This document shows positions 1-8,002 of a stretch of DNA of 64,000 nucleotides, piece after piece. The stretch's first letter is position 1, and every line of letters starts with the position of its first letter. The DNA lies in assembly GCF_000520995.1 (NCBI RefSeq), contig NZ_JACA01000015.1:44534-108533 (forward strand), given 5' to 3'. A program made the translations under genes and the position numbers. The notes under the pieces are model-generated. The model worked only from the letters and a program-made list of their open reading frames with translations, ran no database searches and had not been told where the DNA came from. The stretch comes from Aquimarina macrocephali JAMB N27. Lineage in GTDB: Bacteria > Bacteroidota > Bacteroidia > Flavobacteriales > Flavobacteriaceae.

Positions 1-329
1 AGCAAAATGATACTATTAATGTGACTGTCCCTGCTGGAAAAGGTATAGAATACAAGTTTAAAGCATTAAAATATGGGAGTATAAAGTATGAGTGGAGTAC
101 TGCTAATGATGCTATTGTTTATATTGATTTTCATGGAGAAGTGAGACAAGAAAAACCTCCGGAAAATGTATTTTATGAGAGTTATACTTTAGCATATTCT
201 AACAATATGGCAGGAACATTTACAGCTCCTTTTGAAGGGAAACACGGTTGGTATTTTAGAAATAACAACAAAGAAGATATTGTCGTAACGATAAGACTAA
301 AAGGGCAATACAAACTATTTGATAAGTGA
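1..329 (+). CDS. C-terminal part of a transmembrane-anchor-type protein (5' end outside window)
   Basis: The reading frame is open from the left edge, so the gene is truncated by the window and its real start is not visible. A GTG at 21 lies in frame but continues an open frame and need not be the start. The visible ~109 residues form one beta-rich domain with the pattern GKGIEYKF...YEWST...FHGE...F.GKHGWYFRNN...V.I.L.G.Y. The HGWYFRN block and the preceding 'Y.W' strand resemble the soluble C-terminal domain of proteins annotated as 'transmembrane anchor protein', which often sit next to metal-efflux genes. That family call is from memory of the motif, and no membrane segment is visible here. 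No terminator is evident after the stop. Confidence 0.55.
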   Translation, partial: QNDTINVTVPAGKGIEYKFKALKYGSIKYEWSTANDAIVYIDFHGEVRQEKPPENVFYESYTLAYSNNMAGTFTAPFEGKHGWYFRNNNKEDIVVTIRLKGQYKLFDK

Positions 330-532
330 AAAAATCTATTCGAAAATTTCAAATTTCAGACTATCATCTTCAGACTAGATAGGGTATAATTTCTAATCTC
401 CTATTCTACAATCATTTCAAAAATACATTTCATCCTACAAAAATGACAACTGGGGAGTTTCTTATTGTTCTCAAATAAAGATTTATAGACTTTTGGTTCA
501 TCAAAAAACAAATAACTATAAAACTTTATCTT

Positions 533-955
533 ATGAAAACTCTAGCTTTACTAGCCGCGCTTTTAGTTTCTAACTTTCTTCTTCAAGCTCAAGAAAAAAC
601 TAAAGGAGTAACCATTACAGTAACCGTTCCCAATATAACAAGTTCTGAAGGAGAAGTTATTTTTGGGCTTTATAATGAAAATACTTTTATGAAAGCTGCC
701 CCAATCAAAGGCGAAAAAAGTACAATTGTAGATGGTGTAGCAAAAATTACTTTTTCTAATGTTCCCGAAGGAGTATTCGCTATTAGTTGTTTTCATGATG
801 TGAATGGAAATAATCGAATGGATTTTGAACCTAGCGGAATGCCAAAAGAAGATTATGGTGTATCTAATAACAATATGAGTTACGGTCCTCCATTATGGGA
901 TGAAGCCAAATTCGAAGTAAACTCAGAAAATCTGGAACTAGAAATCAGAATGTAA
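533..955 (+). CDS. DUF2141 domain exported protein
   Basis: The 140-aa protein starts with a clear signal peptide (hydrophobic residues 4-19, cleavage near LQAQ), so it is exported to the periplasm or surface. The mature part matches the DUF2141 family: a beta-sandwich with the signature HDVNGNNRMD (about residues 87-96), followed by GMPKEDYGVSNN. Length is typical for the family. The function is unknown; the fold is usually small and secreted. The gene stands alone, with a rho-independent terminator about 50 bp downstream. The 203 bp upstream (330-532) hold no other gene that I can see. Confidence 0.85.
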   Translation: MKTLALLAALLVSNFLLQAQEKTKGVTITVTVPNITSSEGEVIFGLYNENTFMKAAPIKGEKSTIVDGVAKITFSNVPEGVFAISCFHDVNGNNRMDFEPSGMPKEDYGVSNNNMSYGPPLWDEAKFEVNSENLELEIRM

Positions 956-1003
956 TTTATAACCCCATATTCATCAATCAAAACCTGACTAACAGGTATA
1001 TCT

Positions 1004-1042
1004 AAAAAGGAATAGCATTTCATCTGTGCTATTCCTTTTTTT
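1004..1042 (+). terminator. Rho-independent terminator after the DUF2141 gene
   Basis: A 12-bp perfect stem (AAAGGAATAGCA at 1006-1017 pairing with TGCTATTCCTTT at 1027-1038) is followed by a T run. It lies about 50 bp past the stop of the DUF2141 gene and well before oxyR. Confidence 0.85.
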
Positions 1043-1108
1043 ATTTCAAACACAATAGATAAAATAAATTTTTAATAATTATTTAATAAATAATATCAAT
1101 AGCTTTTA

Positions 1109-1116
1109 TATTTTTG
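1109..1116 (+). promoter_or_regulatory. Bacteroidetes -7 promoter element of oxyR
   Basis: TATTTTTG matches the TAnnTTTG -7 consensus of Bacteroidetes housekeeping promoters. It ends only 18 bp before the oxyR ATG, so the predicted leader is around 10 nt and translation would depend on almost no 5' UTR. Confidence 0.55.
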
Positions 1117-1134
1117 TTCCCCAAAACGCAAACC

Positions 1135-2085
1135 ATGACCATAACACAATTAAGATATGTTTTAGCAGTAGCCGAACACAAAAATTTTACGAAGGCTGCA
1201 GAAAAAACTTTTGTGACTCAACCTACGCTAAGCATGCAAATTCAAAAGCTTGAGGAAGAGCTAGATATCCTCATCTTTGATCGTAGTAAAAAACCTATTG
1301 AACTTACAGAAGTTGGTAACAAACTTGTTCAACAGGCAAAAAATATTGTAAATGAAAGTGAACGAATTCAAGATATTGTAGATCAACAAAAAGGGTTTAT
1401 AGGTGGTGAATTTAAATTAGGTGTAATTCCTACGATAATGCCTACTCTTTTACCTATGTTTTTAAACAATTTTATAAAAAAATATCCAAAGGTAAAATTA
1501 AAAATAGAGGAATTAAACACAGAAGCTATAATTGAACGTCTTCTCGATGGTCATCTGGATGCTGCTATTGCAGCAACTCCTTTAGAAAACGAAAACATTA
1601 AAGAACGTGTTTTATACTATGAACCTTTTGTAGGTTATATTCCTTCTACTCATAGATTAAATCAGAAGAAAAAAATTGATATTACTGATCTTGATATTGA
1701 TGATATGCTTCTTCTGGAGGATGGTCATTGTTTTAGAGATGGGATTATTAACCTGTGTAAGACCAAGAAAAGTTATGAGGAGGATCATTTTCAGTTAGAA
1801 AGTGGAAGTTTTGAGACACTTGTAAAGCTGGCAAATGAAGGCTTGGGAATGACACTTCTACCCTATTTACATACTTTAGATATAAAGAATGATGAAAAAA
1901 GTAATCTTCACTACTTTAATGAGCCTTCTCCTGCGAGAGAAGTGAGCTTAATTTTTAATAAAAGTGAACTAAAAATGCAAATTATTGATGCTTTGCATTC
2001 TACTATTGCTGGAGTTGTAAAAGGAGCTATTACTTTTCAAAATGTAAAAATCATTAGCCCTATGGCAAAAATAAAAAGCGACTAG
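1135..2085 (+). CDS. oxyR: OxyR: peroxide-sensing LysR-family regulator
   Basis: LysR-family regulator of 316 aa. Residues 1-60 hold the winged HTH (TQLRYVLAVAEH, then FVTQPTLSMQIQKLEEEL) and the rest is the LysR substrate domain. The key evidence is the motif DGHCFRDGIINLC. With the ATG at 1135 as residue 1, its cysteines are codons 199 (1729-1731) and 208 (1756-1758), the same numbers as the disulfide-forming C199 and C208 of E. coli OxyR. This identifies a hydrogen-peroxide sensor and also fixes the start; a TTG seven codons upstream (1114) overlaps the promoter element and is rejected. Expected targets are catalase, Dps and thioredoxin genes; trxB lies 8 kb away but nothing here shows direct control. 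The stop codon lies inside the terminator stem. Confidence 0.95.
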   Translation: MTITQLRYVLAVAEHKNFTKAAEKTFVTQPTLSMQIQKLEEELDILIFDRSKKPIELTEVGNKLVQQAKNIVNESERIQDIVDQQKGFIGGEFKLGVIPTIMPTLLPMFLNNFIKKYPKVKLKIEELNTEAIIERLLDGHLDAAIAATPLENENIKERVLYYEPFVGYIPSTHRLNQKKKIDITDLDIDDMLLLEDGHCFRDGIINLCKTKKSYEEDHFQLESGSFETLVKLANEGLGMTLLPYLHTLDIKNDEKSNLHYFNEPSPAREVSLIFNKSELKMQIIDALHSTIAGVVKGAITFQNVKIISPMAKIKSD

Positions 2086-2103
2086 AAAGTCGCTTTTTTT
2101 TTA
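2073..2103 (+). terminator. Terminator overlapping the oxyR stop codon (bidirectional)
   Basis: An 11-bp stem (2073-2083 with 2088-2098, core AGCGACT/AGTCGCT) is followed by T8-9. The oxyR TAG (2083-2085) is part of the hairpin. The A-rich 5' side lets it also work for the converging small gene that ends at 2101. Confidence 0.85.
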
Positions 2104-2298
2104 TGATTTTAAATAGATTAAACAAGATTGTAATTCTGGTTGTTTCATCGTTAATGATTGAATCCAGATTTTTAATTCTTCAATCTCGTGAGGAAGTAGT
2201 CTGTTTAGTGCTTTTAAAACTTCCTTAGTAAAAAGATTAACATCAAAACTTACTTTTTTAAGCACAGTTTTTGTGTAATCAAACATTGCTCTAGCCAT
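2101..2298 (-). CDS. Small conserved hypothetical protein (65 aa)
   Basis: 65-aa soluble, mostly helical protein with no signal peptide. It has the look of a small Flavobacteria-wide conserved protein (FDYTKTVLKKVSFD...F.KE..KA...LLPHEIEELK), but I know no function. The start at 2298 gives MARAM; an ATG four codons later (2286) is an equally good start. It converges on oxyR with a shared bidirectional terminator. 136 bp of AT-rich DNA separate it from the AIM24-family gene upstream, so it is probably a separate transcript. Confidence 0.7.
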   Translation of the reverse strand: MARAMFDYTKTVLKKVSFDVNLFTKEVLKALNRLLPHEIEELKIWIQSLTMKQPELQSCLIYLKS

Positions 2299-2434
2299 AA
2301 ATTAATAGGGGTTTAAAAAATGTTAGGTTTAAAACAAGTAATTGTAGGAATAATCTTATAGTTTTTAAAGTTGTTCTAGCTAATATATGTAAATAAAACC
2401 AAAAAAATAGTCTTTTAGCGCTTATTTAACACTG

Positions 2435-3235
2435 TTAAAAATTGTTATCGCCATCCAAAATATCTCCCAAACCACCTAGAATACTACCTTCACCTTTGCT
2501 TTTCCCTCCTCCTCTGGGGGCCAATGCCAATACTCTATTTGCAAGTCTGCTAAACGGCAAAGATTGTATATACACAACTCCTGGACCTGTTAATGTTGCA
2601 AAAAACAATCCTTCTCCTCCAAAAATTGTATTCTTAATCCCTCCTACAAATTCTATATCATATTGTATTCCCTTAGAAAATCCAATAATACAACCTGTAT
2701 CTACTTTTAGTTTTTCGCCAGACTGTAGTTCTTTTCTAGATGTAGTCCCACCTGCATGAACAAAGGACATACCATCACCCTCTAATTTTTGCATAATAAA
2801 CCCTTCACCACCAAATAGTCCTCTTCCTAATTTTCTAGAAAATTCTATTCCGATAGAAACTCCTTTGGCCGCGCATAAAAATGCATCTTTTTGACAAATA
2901 AATTTTCCTCCATAATTAGTTAAATCTATAGGAATAATCTTTCCTGGATATGGAGATGCAAAACTTACTTTCTTTTTCCCTCCTACCTGATTATAAAAAG
3001 CCGTCATAAATAAGCTTTCTCCAGTTAACAATCGTTTACCAGCTCCAAATATTTTACCCAGAACTCCAGTATCTTTAGCAGAACCATCACCAAAAATCGT
3101 ATCCATCTTTATTCCATCTTCCATCATCATAAAACTTCCTGCTTCTGCAATCACCCCCTCTTGTGGATCTAGTTCTATCTCTACGTATTGCATTTCTTCA
3201 CCAATAATTTCGTAGTCGATTTCGTGTGCTGTCAT
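2435..3235 (-). CDS. AIM24/TIGR00266 family protein
   Basis: 266-aa protein of the AIM24 family (TIGR00266-type), a glycine-rich beta-helix-like fold named after a yeast mitochondrial protein. The bacterial function is undefined. Typical features are the N-terminal EIDYEIIGEEMQYVEIEL, repeated G-F/L-GGEG motifs (GLFGGEGFI, IFGGEGLFFATLTGPG) and a Gly-rich C-terminus (RGGGKSKGEGSILGGLGD). No signal peptide or membrane span is present, so it is likely cytosolic. Length is normal for the family. The DUF4442 gene upstream on the same strand is 101 bp away; cotranscription is possible but unproven. Confidence 0.9.
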   Translation of the reverse strand: MTAHEIDYEIIGEEMQYVEIELDPQEGVIAEAGSFMMMEDGIKMDTIFGDGSAKDTGVLGKIFGAGKRLLTGESLFMTAFYNQVGGKKKVSFASPYPGKIIPIDLTNYGGKFICQKDAFLCAAKGVSIGIEFSRKLGRGLFGGEGFIMQKLEGDGMSFVHAGGTTSRKELQSGEKLKVDTGCIIGFSKGIQYDIEFVGGIKNTIFGGEGLFFATLTGPGVVYIQSLPFSRLANRVLALAPRGGGKSKGEGSILGGLGDILDGDNNF

Positions 3236-3336
3236 ATTTTTTAATGTTTATAGTGTTTTGATTAATGAATAGTTTCTTTATAAGTAAACGAATTTCATAA
3301 AGTGTTACAGTCTACTCATTTTTTCCCTACACTATT

Positions 3337-3798
3337 TTACTTTTCATTCTTCACTTTAACTGTCCATTCAAAATTAAACGTAGAAACTTCAATCCCATCT
3401 TGATTGGTTCCTATTGATTTCATCCATACTGTTTGTCCTTCACCGGTTTCAATAGTTTTTCTAATGGCATCTGCTACCAAATCTCCTTCGGTACACACAA
3501 AAGTAATTCTACCAACAGCCTTTTTGGTATATGTTGCATTATTGCTTGCCACCAGCATCGAGATCTTTTTTCCACTGTCTCTTATATATCCTGTTACCAA
3601 GGCCCCGGTAGTTAATTCTGCCGCCATTCCCTGCACTGCCCAAAACATAGATTTAAAAGGATTTTGGTTTATCCATCGATGTTTTACACTAACGGTACAG
3701 CTTGTTCTATCTATATTTTTAACCCTTACACCACATAGCCAGGCAGAGGGTAACTTAAATAGTAAGAAGGCATTAAGTTTTCTAGGAGTAATATCCAT
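3337..3798 (-). CDS. DUF4442 hotdog-fold protein (putative thioesterase)
   Basis: 153-aa protein with the DUF4442 pattern: N-terminal LLFKLPSAWLCGVRVKNID, a central helix around NPFKSMFWAVQGMAAELTTG, and C-terminal strands. DUF4442 belongs to the hotdog superfamily with PaaI-type acyl-CoA thioesterases, so a thioester-hydrolysing or acyl-binding role is likely, though no substrate can be named. No signal peptide. Same strand as the AIM24-family gene, 101 bp upstream of it, and divergent from the DUF4870 gene. Confidence 0.85.
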   Translation of the reverse strand: MDITPRKLNAFLLFKLPSAWLCGVRVKNIDRTSCTVSVKHRWINQNPFKSMFWAVQGMAAELTTGALVTGYIRDSGKKISMLVASNNATYTKKAVGRITFVCTEGDLVADAIRKTIETGEGQTVWMKSIGTNQDGIEVSTFNFEWTVKVKNEK

Positions 3799-3891
3799 GA
3801 GTTTTATTTTTAGTTCTCACAATATAGGCAAAAGAAATAGTCAAGAAAAGGGGTATAAATCTTAAATTTATGTTAAAATATGGTACTATGT

Positions 3892-3924
3892 TTTGCATAA
3901 TACCTTTTTTTAACCATATATTTG
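3892..3924 (+). promoter_or_regulatory. Promoter of the DUF4870 / membrane protease pair
   Basis: TTTG at 3892-3895, then 21 bp, then TATATTTG at 3917-3924. This is a full match to the Bacteroidetes two-part promoter (TTTG and TAnnTTTG). It lies 27 bp upstream of the ATG at 3952. Confidence 0.65.
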
Positions 3925-3951
3925 CATAAGAAACTATTATATACTTTTACA

Positions 3952-4404
3952 ATGTCAATCAAAAATCACAAAAATATCGCAACGTTTATGCATCTGGGAG
4001 TATTTTCTAAATACTTTATTCCTTTTGGAAATTACATAGTTCCAATATTATTATGGTCTACCAATAAGGATAAATCAGATTTTATAGATGATCATGGTAA
4101 GGAAGCAATCAATTTTCAATTAAGTATTCTATTATATACTGTAATACTAGGAATATTTTCTTTTCCATTTTTCATTTTTCATGTCTTTGGAGATGCTACA
4201 ATTACAGATTTGTTTCATTTTAATGATATATCAATCAATTTTTCTGATGCAGGAGGATTTAGAACTCTTATAGGAGCTTCCTTTATTGGAATTATAGCAT
4301 TAATCGGATTTTTTCTGGAAATCATTTTTGTCATCACTGCCGCTTTAAAAGCGAATAAAGGCGAAAGTTACAGATATCCATTATCTATACGGTTTATAAA
4401 ATAA
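3952..4404 (+). CDS. DUF4870 domain membrane protein
   Basis: 150-aa membrane protein. The start ATG at 3952 (MSIKNHKNIATFMHLG) is chosen over an upstream TTG at 3922 because that TTG falls inside the promoter element. DUF4870 hallmarks are FMHLGVFSKYFIPFGNYIVP, ILLWSTNKDKSDFIDDHGKEAINFQ and C-terminal AALKANKGE.YRYPLSIRFI. Three to four transmembrane helices are expected. The function is unknown; these proteins are common in Firmicutes and Bacteroidetes. The next gene starts 4 bp after its stop, so the two are cotranscribed. Confidence 0.9.
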   Translation: MSIKNHKNIATFMHLGVFSKYFIPFGNYIVPILLWSTNKDKSDFIDDHGKEAINFQLSILLYTVILGIFSFPFFIFHVFGDATITDLFHFNDISINFSDAGGFRTLIGASFIGIIALIGFFLEIIFVITAALKANKGESYRYPLSIRFIK

Positions 4405-4408
4405 TATA

Positions 4409-4942
4409 ATGAAGCAAACAATTAACATAAAATATATTTTAATAACCGCTCTTGCTGTTCTGTTGTCCTTCTTTTTTCATGAATTGGCACATTTACTTAC
4501 AGGAAAGTTATTAGGATATTCAATGAAGATGACACTTAATTCGGCTTTCTTGGTAAATGGAGAATATGAATCTGCATGGCATGATCATTTTATAAGTGCT
4601 GCAGGACCAATTTTCACTATACTAACAGCATTTGTGTTTTTTTATGTGATCAGAAAAACAAAAAACACATACTGGTATCCATTCTTGTTTTTTGCTTTTG
4701 CATTTAGATTAATGGCTATGATTGTATCTATCTTTAATCCTAATGATGAAGCCAGAATAAGCCAATGGCTTGGACTTGGACAATGGATACTACCGTTAAT
4801 TGTATGTTTTACTTTATTTTTTCTTGTCATAAAAACGTCAAAAGAACAAGGATATAGTTTAAAATTTAACCTAATCAATTATCTTTTAACCTCTGTTTTA
4901 ATTGCCGGTGTAGTACTTTCTGATCAATATTTTTTAAAATAA
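4409..4942 (+). CDS. Membrane protein with HELAH motif, M50-like putative intramembrane protease
   Basis: 177-aa protein with about five transmembrane helices. In the first helix is FFFHELAHLLTGKLLGY, an HExxH zinc motif placed inside the membrane, as in site-2-protease (M50) enzymes. A conserved-looking SAAGP segment follows (GP-rich turn seen in M50 proteins). A later NPNDEARISQW could supply the third ligand in place of the usual NPDG motif, but the match is weak. It is shorter than classical S2P enzymes and has no PDZ domain. It follows the DUF4870 gene by 4 bp and precedes the PadR operon. The protease assignment is inferred from motifs; it could also be a catalytically dead relative. 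Confidence 0.65.
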   Translation: MKQTINIKYILITALAVLLSFFFHELAHLLTGKLLGYSMKMTLNSAFLVNGEYESAWHDHFISAAGPIFTILTAFVFFYVIRKTKNTYWYPFLFFAFAFRLMAMIVSIFNPNDEARISQWLGLGQWILPLIVCFTLFFLVIKTSKEQGYSLKFNLINYLLTSVLIAGVVLSDQYFLK

Positions 4943-4967
4943 TCATCAATCATCAAACACCAACATC

Positions 4968-4990
4968 AATCAAAAAATGAACAGTTTAAC
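4968..4990 (+). repeat. 23-nt leader repeat, copy 1 (before the padR-like gene)
   Basis: A 23-nt sequence (core GAACAGTT) ends 17 nt before the PadR-family ATG. The same sequence, with two differences, lies at 7122-7144, ending 18 nt before the GIN lipoprotein ATG. The shared position suggests a common operator or leader element of this operon. Confidence 0.55.
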
Positions 4991-5007
4991 TTTTAAAAAT
5001 TAGTTTT

Positions 5008-5343
5008 ATGAAGATCGAAAACACAAAAGCGCAAATGCGCAAAGGTGTTCTGGAATATTGCATACTTTCTATCCTTAAGGACGATGATGCCTATGTAGCT
5101 GAAATTTTAGAAACCCTTAAAGACGCAAAGATGCTTGTGGTAGAAGGCACGATATATCCCTTATTAACTAGACTCAAAAATGCTGGATTGCTGAGTTATC
5201 GCTGGGAAGAATCTACATCAGGGCCACCACGAAAATATTACGGACTCACAGAAACAGGAAAATTGTTTCTTAATGAATTAAATACCACTTGGGACGAATT
5301 ACGGAATGCTGTAAATCTGGTAACCAAACAAAAAAAGAAGTAA
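5008..5343 (+). CDS. PadR family transcriptional regulator
   Basis: 111-aa PadR-type winged-helix repressor of the short subfamily. Visible features are the N-terminal MRKGVLEYCILSILKD, recognition-helix region GTIYPLLTRLKNAGLLSYRW and wing SGPPRKYYGLTETGKLFL. In many Flavobacteria a PadR gene leads an operon with a PspC-domain protein and a GIN protein, exactly as here: the PspC gene starts 1 bp after this stop. It probably autoregulates the operon, perhaps through the repeat at 4968-4990, in response to an unknown envelope signal. Confidence 0.93.
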   Translation: MKIENTKAQMRKGVLEYCILSILKDDDAYVAEILETLKDAKMLVVEGTIYPLLTRLKNAGLLSYRWEESTSGPPRKYYGLTETGKLFLNELNTTWDELRNAVNLVTKQKKK

Positions 5344-5344
5344 A

Positions 5345-7099
5345 ATGAATAAGACAGTTAATATAAATTTAGCAGGCATATTTTTTCATATAGACGAAAA
5401 CGCTTATCTAAAACTGCAACGCTATCTCAGTGCTATAAAACGCTCATTTACCGATTCACAAGGGAGAGATGAGATTATATCTGATATAGAGGCCAGAATA
5501 GCAGAATTGTTCAGTGAAAAAATAAAGGATGAACGACAGGTTATCGGAAACAAAGAAGTAGAAGAAGTAATTGCCGTAATGGGGCAACCAGAAGATTATA
5601 GATTAGATGAAGAAATCTTCGAGGATGAACCAAATACAACATATCAAAAAACGAAAGCATCAAGACAGTTATTTAGAGATACTACAAGTTCTTATGTTGG
5701 AGGAGTAAGCTCTGGTTTAAGTCACTATCTGGGGATTGAACCAATTTGGATTAGATTAGCCTGGTTATTGTTTACTATTTTTTCTAGTGGTGCATTTATT
5801 CTAATCTATATCGCATTTTGGATTTTTGTACCAGAAGCAAAAACAACAGCTGATTTTTTGGCTATGAAAGGCGAAGCTGTTAATATCAGTAACATCGAAA
5901 AGAAAATTAAAGAAGGATTTGATGGTGTAGCAGATACGGTAAAAAATGTAGATTATCAAAAATATAGTAGCAAGGTAAAAAGCAGTTCTACTACTTTTTT
6001 TGAAGCTTTAGGTGATGTATTACTATTCTTTTTAAAGATTTTTGTGAAATTTATCGGTGTGATTCTTATTATAGTAGCCGGTGTTACTCTTATTAGTTTA
6101 TTTGTTGGTCTGTTTACAATAGGAACATTTGGATTTATGGATGTTCCCTGGGTCGAATATATTGAAGTAGGTAGTCACCCCGAAGTTCCATTATGGTTAA
6201 TATCATTAGTAACATTTTTTGCTGTAGGAATACCTTTTTTCTTTTTATTTATTCTTGGGTTAAAAATTCTGATAAAAAACCTAAAATCAATCGGAACACC
6301 AGCCAAATTAGGCTTACTAGCCATATGGATATTTTCTCTTATCGGGTTAGGAATTCTTGGAGTTAGACAAGCTACACTCGAAGCTTATGACGCAGATGTG
6401 ATCATGGAGCAAAAAGTACTTCCTATTACAAGTAACGATACGTTAACCATAAAAATGGAAGGAAATAATAGGTATGTCAAACATTTATACCATAGAAATG
6501 ATTATAAAATCAAAAGAGATGACCAAGGTAATCGAGTAATCGTTATCCGAGATATAGAAATATACTTAAAAGCTTCAAAAAGAGATTCGACAGTACGACT
6601 TACTATAGAAAAAAATGCAGAAGGAAGATCGTATGAAGAAGCTTCAAAAAGAGCCGAAGAACTCAAATATGGATATGAAGTTAATGGTAATACCCTCTTA
6701 TTAGATGGATACGCAATTACTGACTATGCAAGCAAATATAGAGATCAGGAAATAAAAGTAATCTTAACATTACCAGAAGGAATTACAGTGTTTGCTAATG
6801 ATAATACATCAGAATTTAATAACTCATGGAAATACGATGATTATATTTCTATTGATGGTAAAGAAGGAGAATACATCAAATTAGTCGACGGGAAATTCGA
6901 ATGTAAAGAATGTCCAGAAGATAAGAACGATTGGGAATATAACGAATGGGATGAAGATGATGATAGCGTAAACATAAATATAAACTCTGAAGACAAAGAC
7001 TTTAAACTAAAAATAGGAGAAGACGGAGTAGAATTAAATAATGAACCCGTAAAAGTAAAAATAGACGAGAACGGAATCGAAATAAAAACCGAAAACTAA
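5345..7099 (+). CDS. PspC domain membrane protein (584 aa)
   Basis: Large membrane protein. Residues 1-95 are a cytosolic helical domain (KTVNINLAGIFFHIDENAY...VIAVMGQPEDY) common to Bacteroidetes PspC proteins. Residues ~105-165 are the PspC domain (LFRDTTSSYVGGVSSGLSHY...WLLFTIFSSGAFILIYIAFWIFVPEA). Three further transmembrane helices follow at roughly 225-260, 280-310 and 320-340, and then a soluble C-terminal region very rich in D, E, N and K (residues ~500-584). PspC proteins relate to phage-shock envelope stress responses in other phyla; a stress role here is inference. It is translationally linked to padR (1-bp gap) and is followed 63 bp later by a GIN lipoprotein. Confidence 0.9.
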   Translation: MNKTVNINLAGIFFHIDENAYLKLQRYLSAIKRSFTDSQGRDEIISDIEARIAELFSEKIKDERQVIGNKEVEEVIAVMGQPEDYRLDEEIFEDEPNTTYQKTKASRQLFRDTTSSYVGGVSSGLSHYLGIEPIWIRLAWLLFTIFSSGAFILIYIAFWIFVPEAKTTADFLAMKGEAVNISNIEKKIKEGFDGVADTVKNVDYQKYSSKVKSSSTTFFEALGDVLLFFLKIFVKFIGVILIIVAGVTLISLFVGLFTIGTFGFMDVPWVEYIEVGSHPEVPLWLISLVTFFAVGIPFFFLFILGLKILIKNLKSIGTPAKLGLLAIWIFSLIGLGILGVRQATLEAYDADVIMEQKVLPITSNDTLTIKMEGNNRYVKHLYHRNDYKIKRDDQGNRVIVIRDIEIYLKASKRDSTVRLTIEKNAEGRSYEEASKRAEELKYGYEVNGNTLLLDGYAITDYASKYRDQEIKVILTLPEGITVFANDNTSEFNNSWKYDDYISIDGKEGEYIKLVDGKFECKECPEDKNDWEYNEWDEDDDSVNININSEDKDFKLKIGEDGVELNNEPVKVKIDENGIEIKTEN

Positions 7100-7121
7100 A
7101 TCAATCTGCTTCTGGCAGACT

Positions 7122-7144
7122 AATCAAAAAACGAACAGTTAAAC
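7122..7144 (+). repeat. 23-nt leader repeat, copy 2 (before the GIN lipoprotein gene)
   Basis: Matches 4968-4990 at 21 of 23 positions and lies at nearly the same distance from the start codon (18 versus 17 nt). A short hairpin-like TCTGC...GCAGA lies just upstream at about 7106-7120. Confidence 0.55.
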
Positions 7145-7162
7145 ATATCAAAACAAACAATT

Positions 7163-7882
7163 ATGACTACACTAGCCAAAATTATTATCACCTTTTGCTT
7201 ATCAGCTTTATGTTGCTCCTGTAATGTTGTCTTTAATGGGGTTAAAGGTCAAGGAGAAGTAATTAGAAAAGAAAGAACCATAAGTCAAGACTTTAACGCT
7301 ATAAAAGCAAGTAGAGGCTTAGATGTTATCCTGGTAAACAATTCTGATCAAAAAGTAATTGTAGAAGCCAATAAAAACTTACACGATCATATCGAAGTAT
7401 ATGTAGAAGGTAGTACACTATATGTTACTTCTGATGAAAACATATACTATGCAGATGAAAAAAATGTATTTGTATCTTATGACAAAATCAATAAAGTTCA
7501 TGTTAATAGCGGTGCCAGCATCTCTTCAGATGAAGCTGTAGTTCAAAAAGATCTTGATCTTAGCGCAACTAGTGGTGCAGATATTAAATTAAGAGTAAAG
7601 GCAGAAACTATAACAACTTCTGTTACCAGTGGAGCCATGATGAACTTAACCGGAAAAGTAAACAATCATAAAGCAAATGCTACCAGTGGTGCAGATATCC
7701 GCGCAGAAGATTTGTTAAGCTTAGTATCCGAAGCAAGAGCAACAAGTGGTGCTTCTATTAAAATCCATGCAAAGGACGAGTTTACAGGAAAAGCAACAAG
7801 TGGTGCAGATGTTGTGTACTACGGAAAACCAGAAAAAGTATCTGAAACAGATAACTCTGGTGGAGATGTTAGAGGTCATTAA
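7163..7882 (+). CDS. Head-GIN domain (DUF2807) lipoprotein
   Basis: 239-aa lipoprotein: residues 1-20 form a lipoprotein signal with lipobox CCSC. The mature protein is a DUF2807 'head GIN' beta-helix. It starts with GEVIRKERTISQDFNAIKAS and shows a recurring TSGAD/TSGAS motif about every 20 residues (ATSGADIK, VTSGAMM, ATSGADIR, ATSGASIK, ATSGADVV), each marking one helix coil. The family has been called putative auto-transporter adhesin head, but in Bacteroidetes the proteins are mostly periplasmic or surface lipoproteins of unknown role. It closes the padR-pspC operon and has a terminator about 40 bp after its stop. Confidence 0.9.
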   Translation: MTTLAKIIITFCLSALCCSCNVVFNGVKGQGEVIRKERTISQDFNAIKASRGLDVILVNNSDQKVIVEANKNLHDHIEVYVEGSTLYVTSDENIYYADEKNVFVSYDKINKVHVNSGASISSDEAVVQKDLDLSATSGADIKLRVKAETITTSVTSGAMMNLTGKVNNHKANATSGADIRAEDLLSLVSEARATSGASIKIHAKDEFTGKATSGADVVYYGKPEKVSETDNSGGDVRGH

Positions 7883-7921
7883 GATCTAACAACCCAATTA
7901 ATTTAATCAACCAAAACTAAG

Positions 7922-7972
7922 CTGTCTGAGAAAGCAACACTAACCAACCAATGCTTTTCGGGCAGTTTTTTT
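7922..7972 (+). terminator. Terminator of the padR-pspC-GIN operon
   Basis: An imperfect 14-bp stem with G-U pairs and one bulge (7922-7936 with 7952-7965), and a T7 tract at 7966-7972. It lies 39 bp after the GIN stop codon. Confidence 0.65.
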
Positions 7973-8002
7973 ATAGAATCTCTGTTTCTCTTAAATCTAG
8001 TT

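Noticed and set aside
1114..1134. TTG start seven codons upstream of oxyR
   Set aside because: It overlaps the promoter element, and the ATG at 1135 gives exact C199/C208 numbering.
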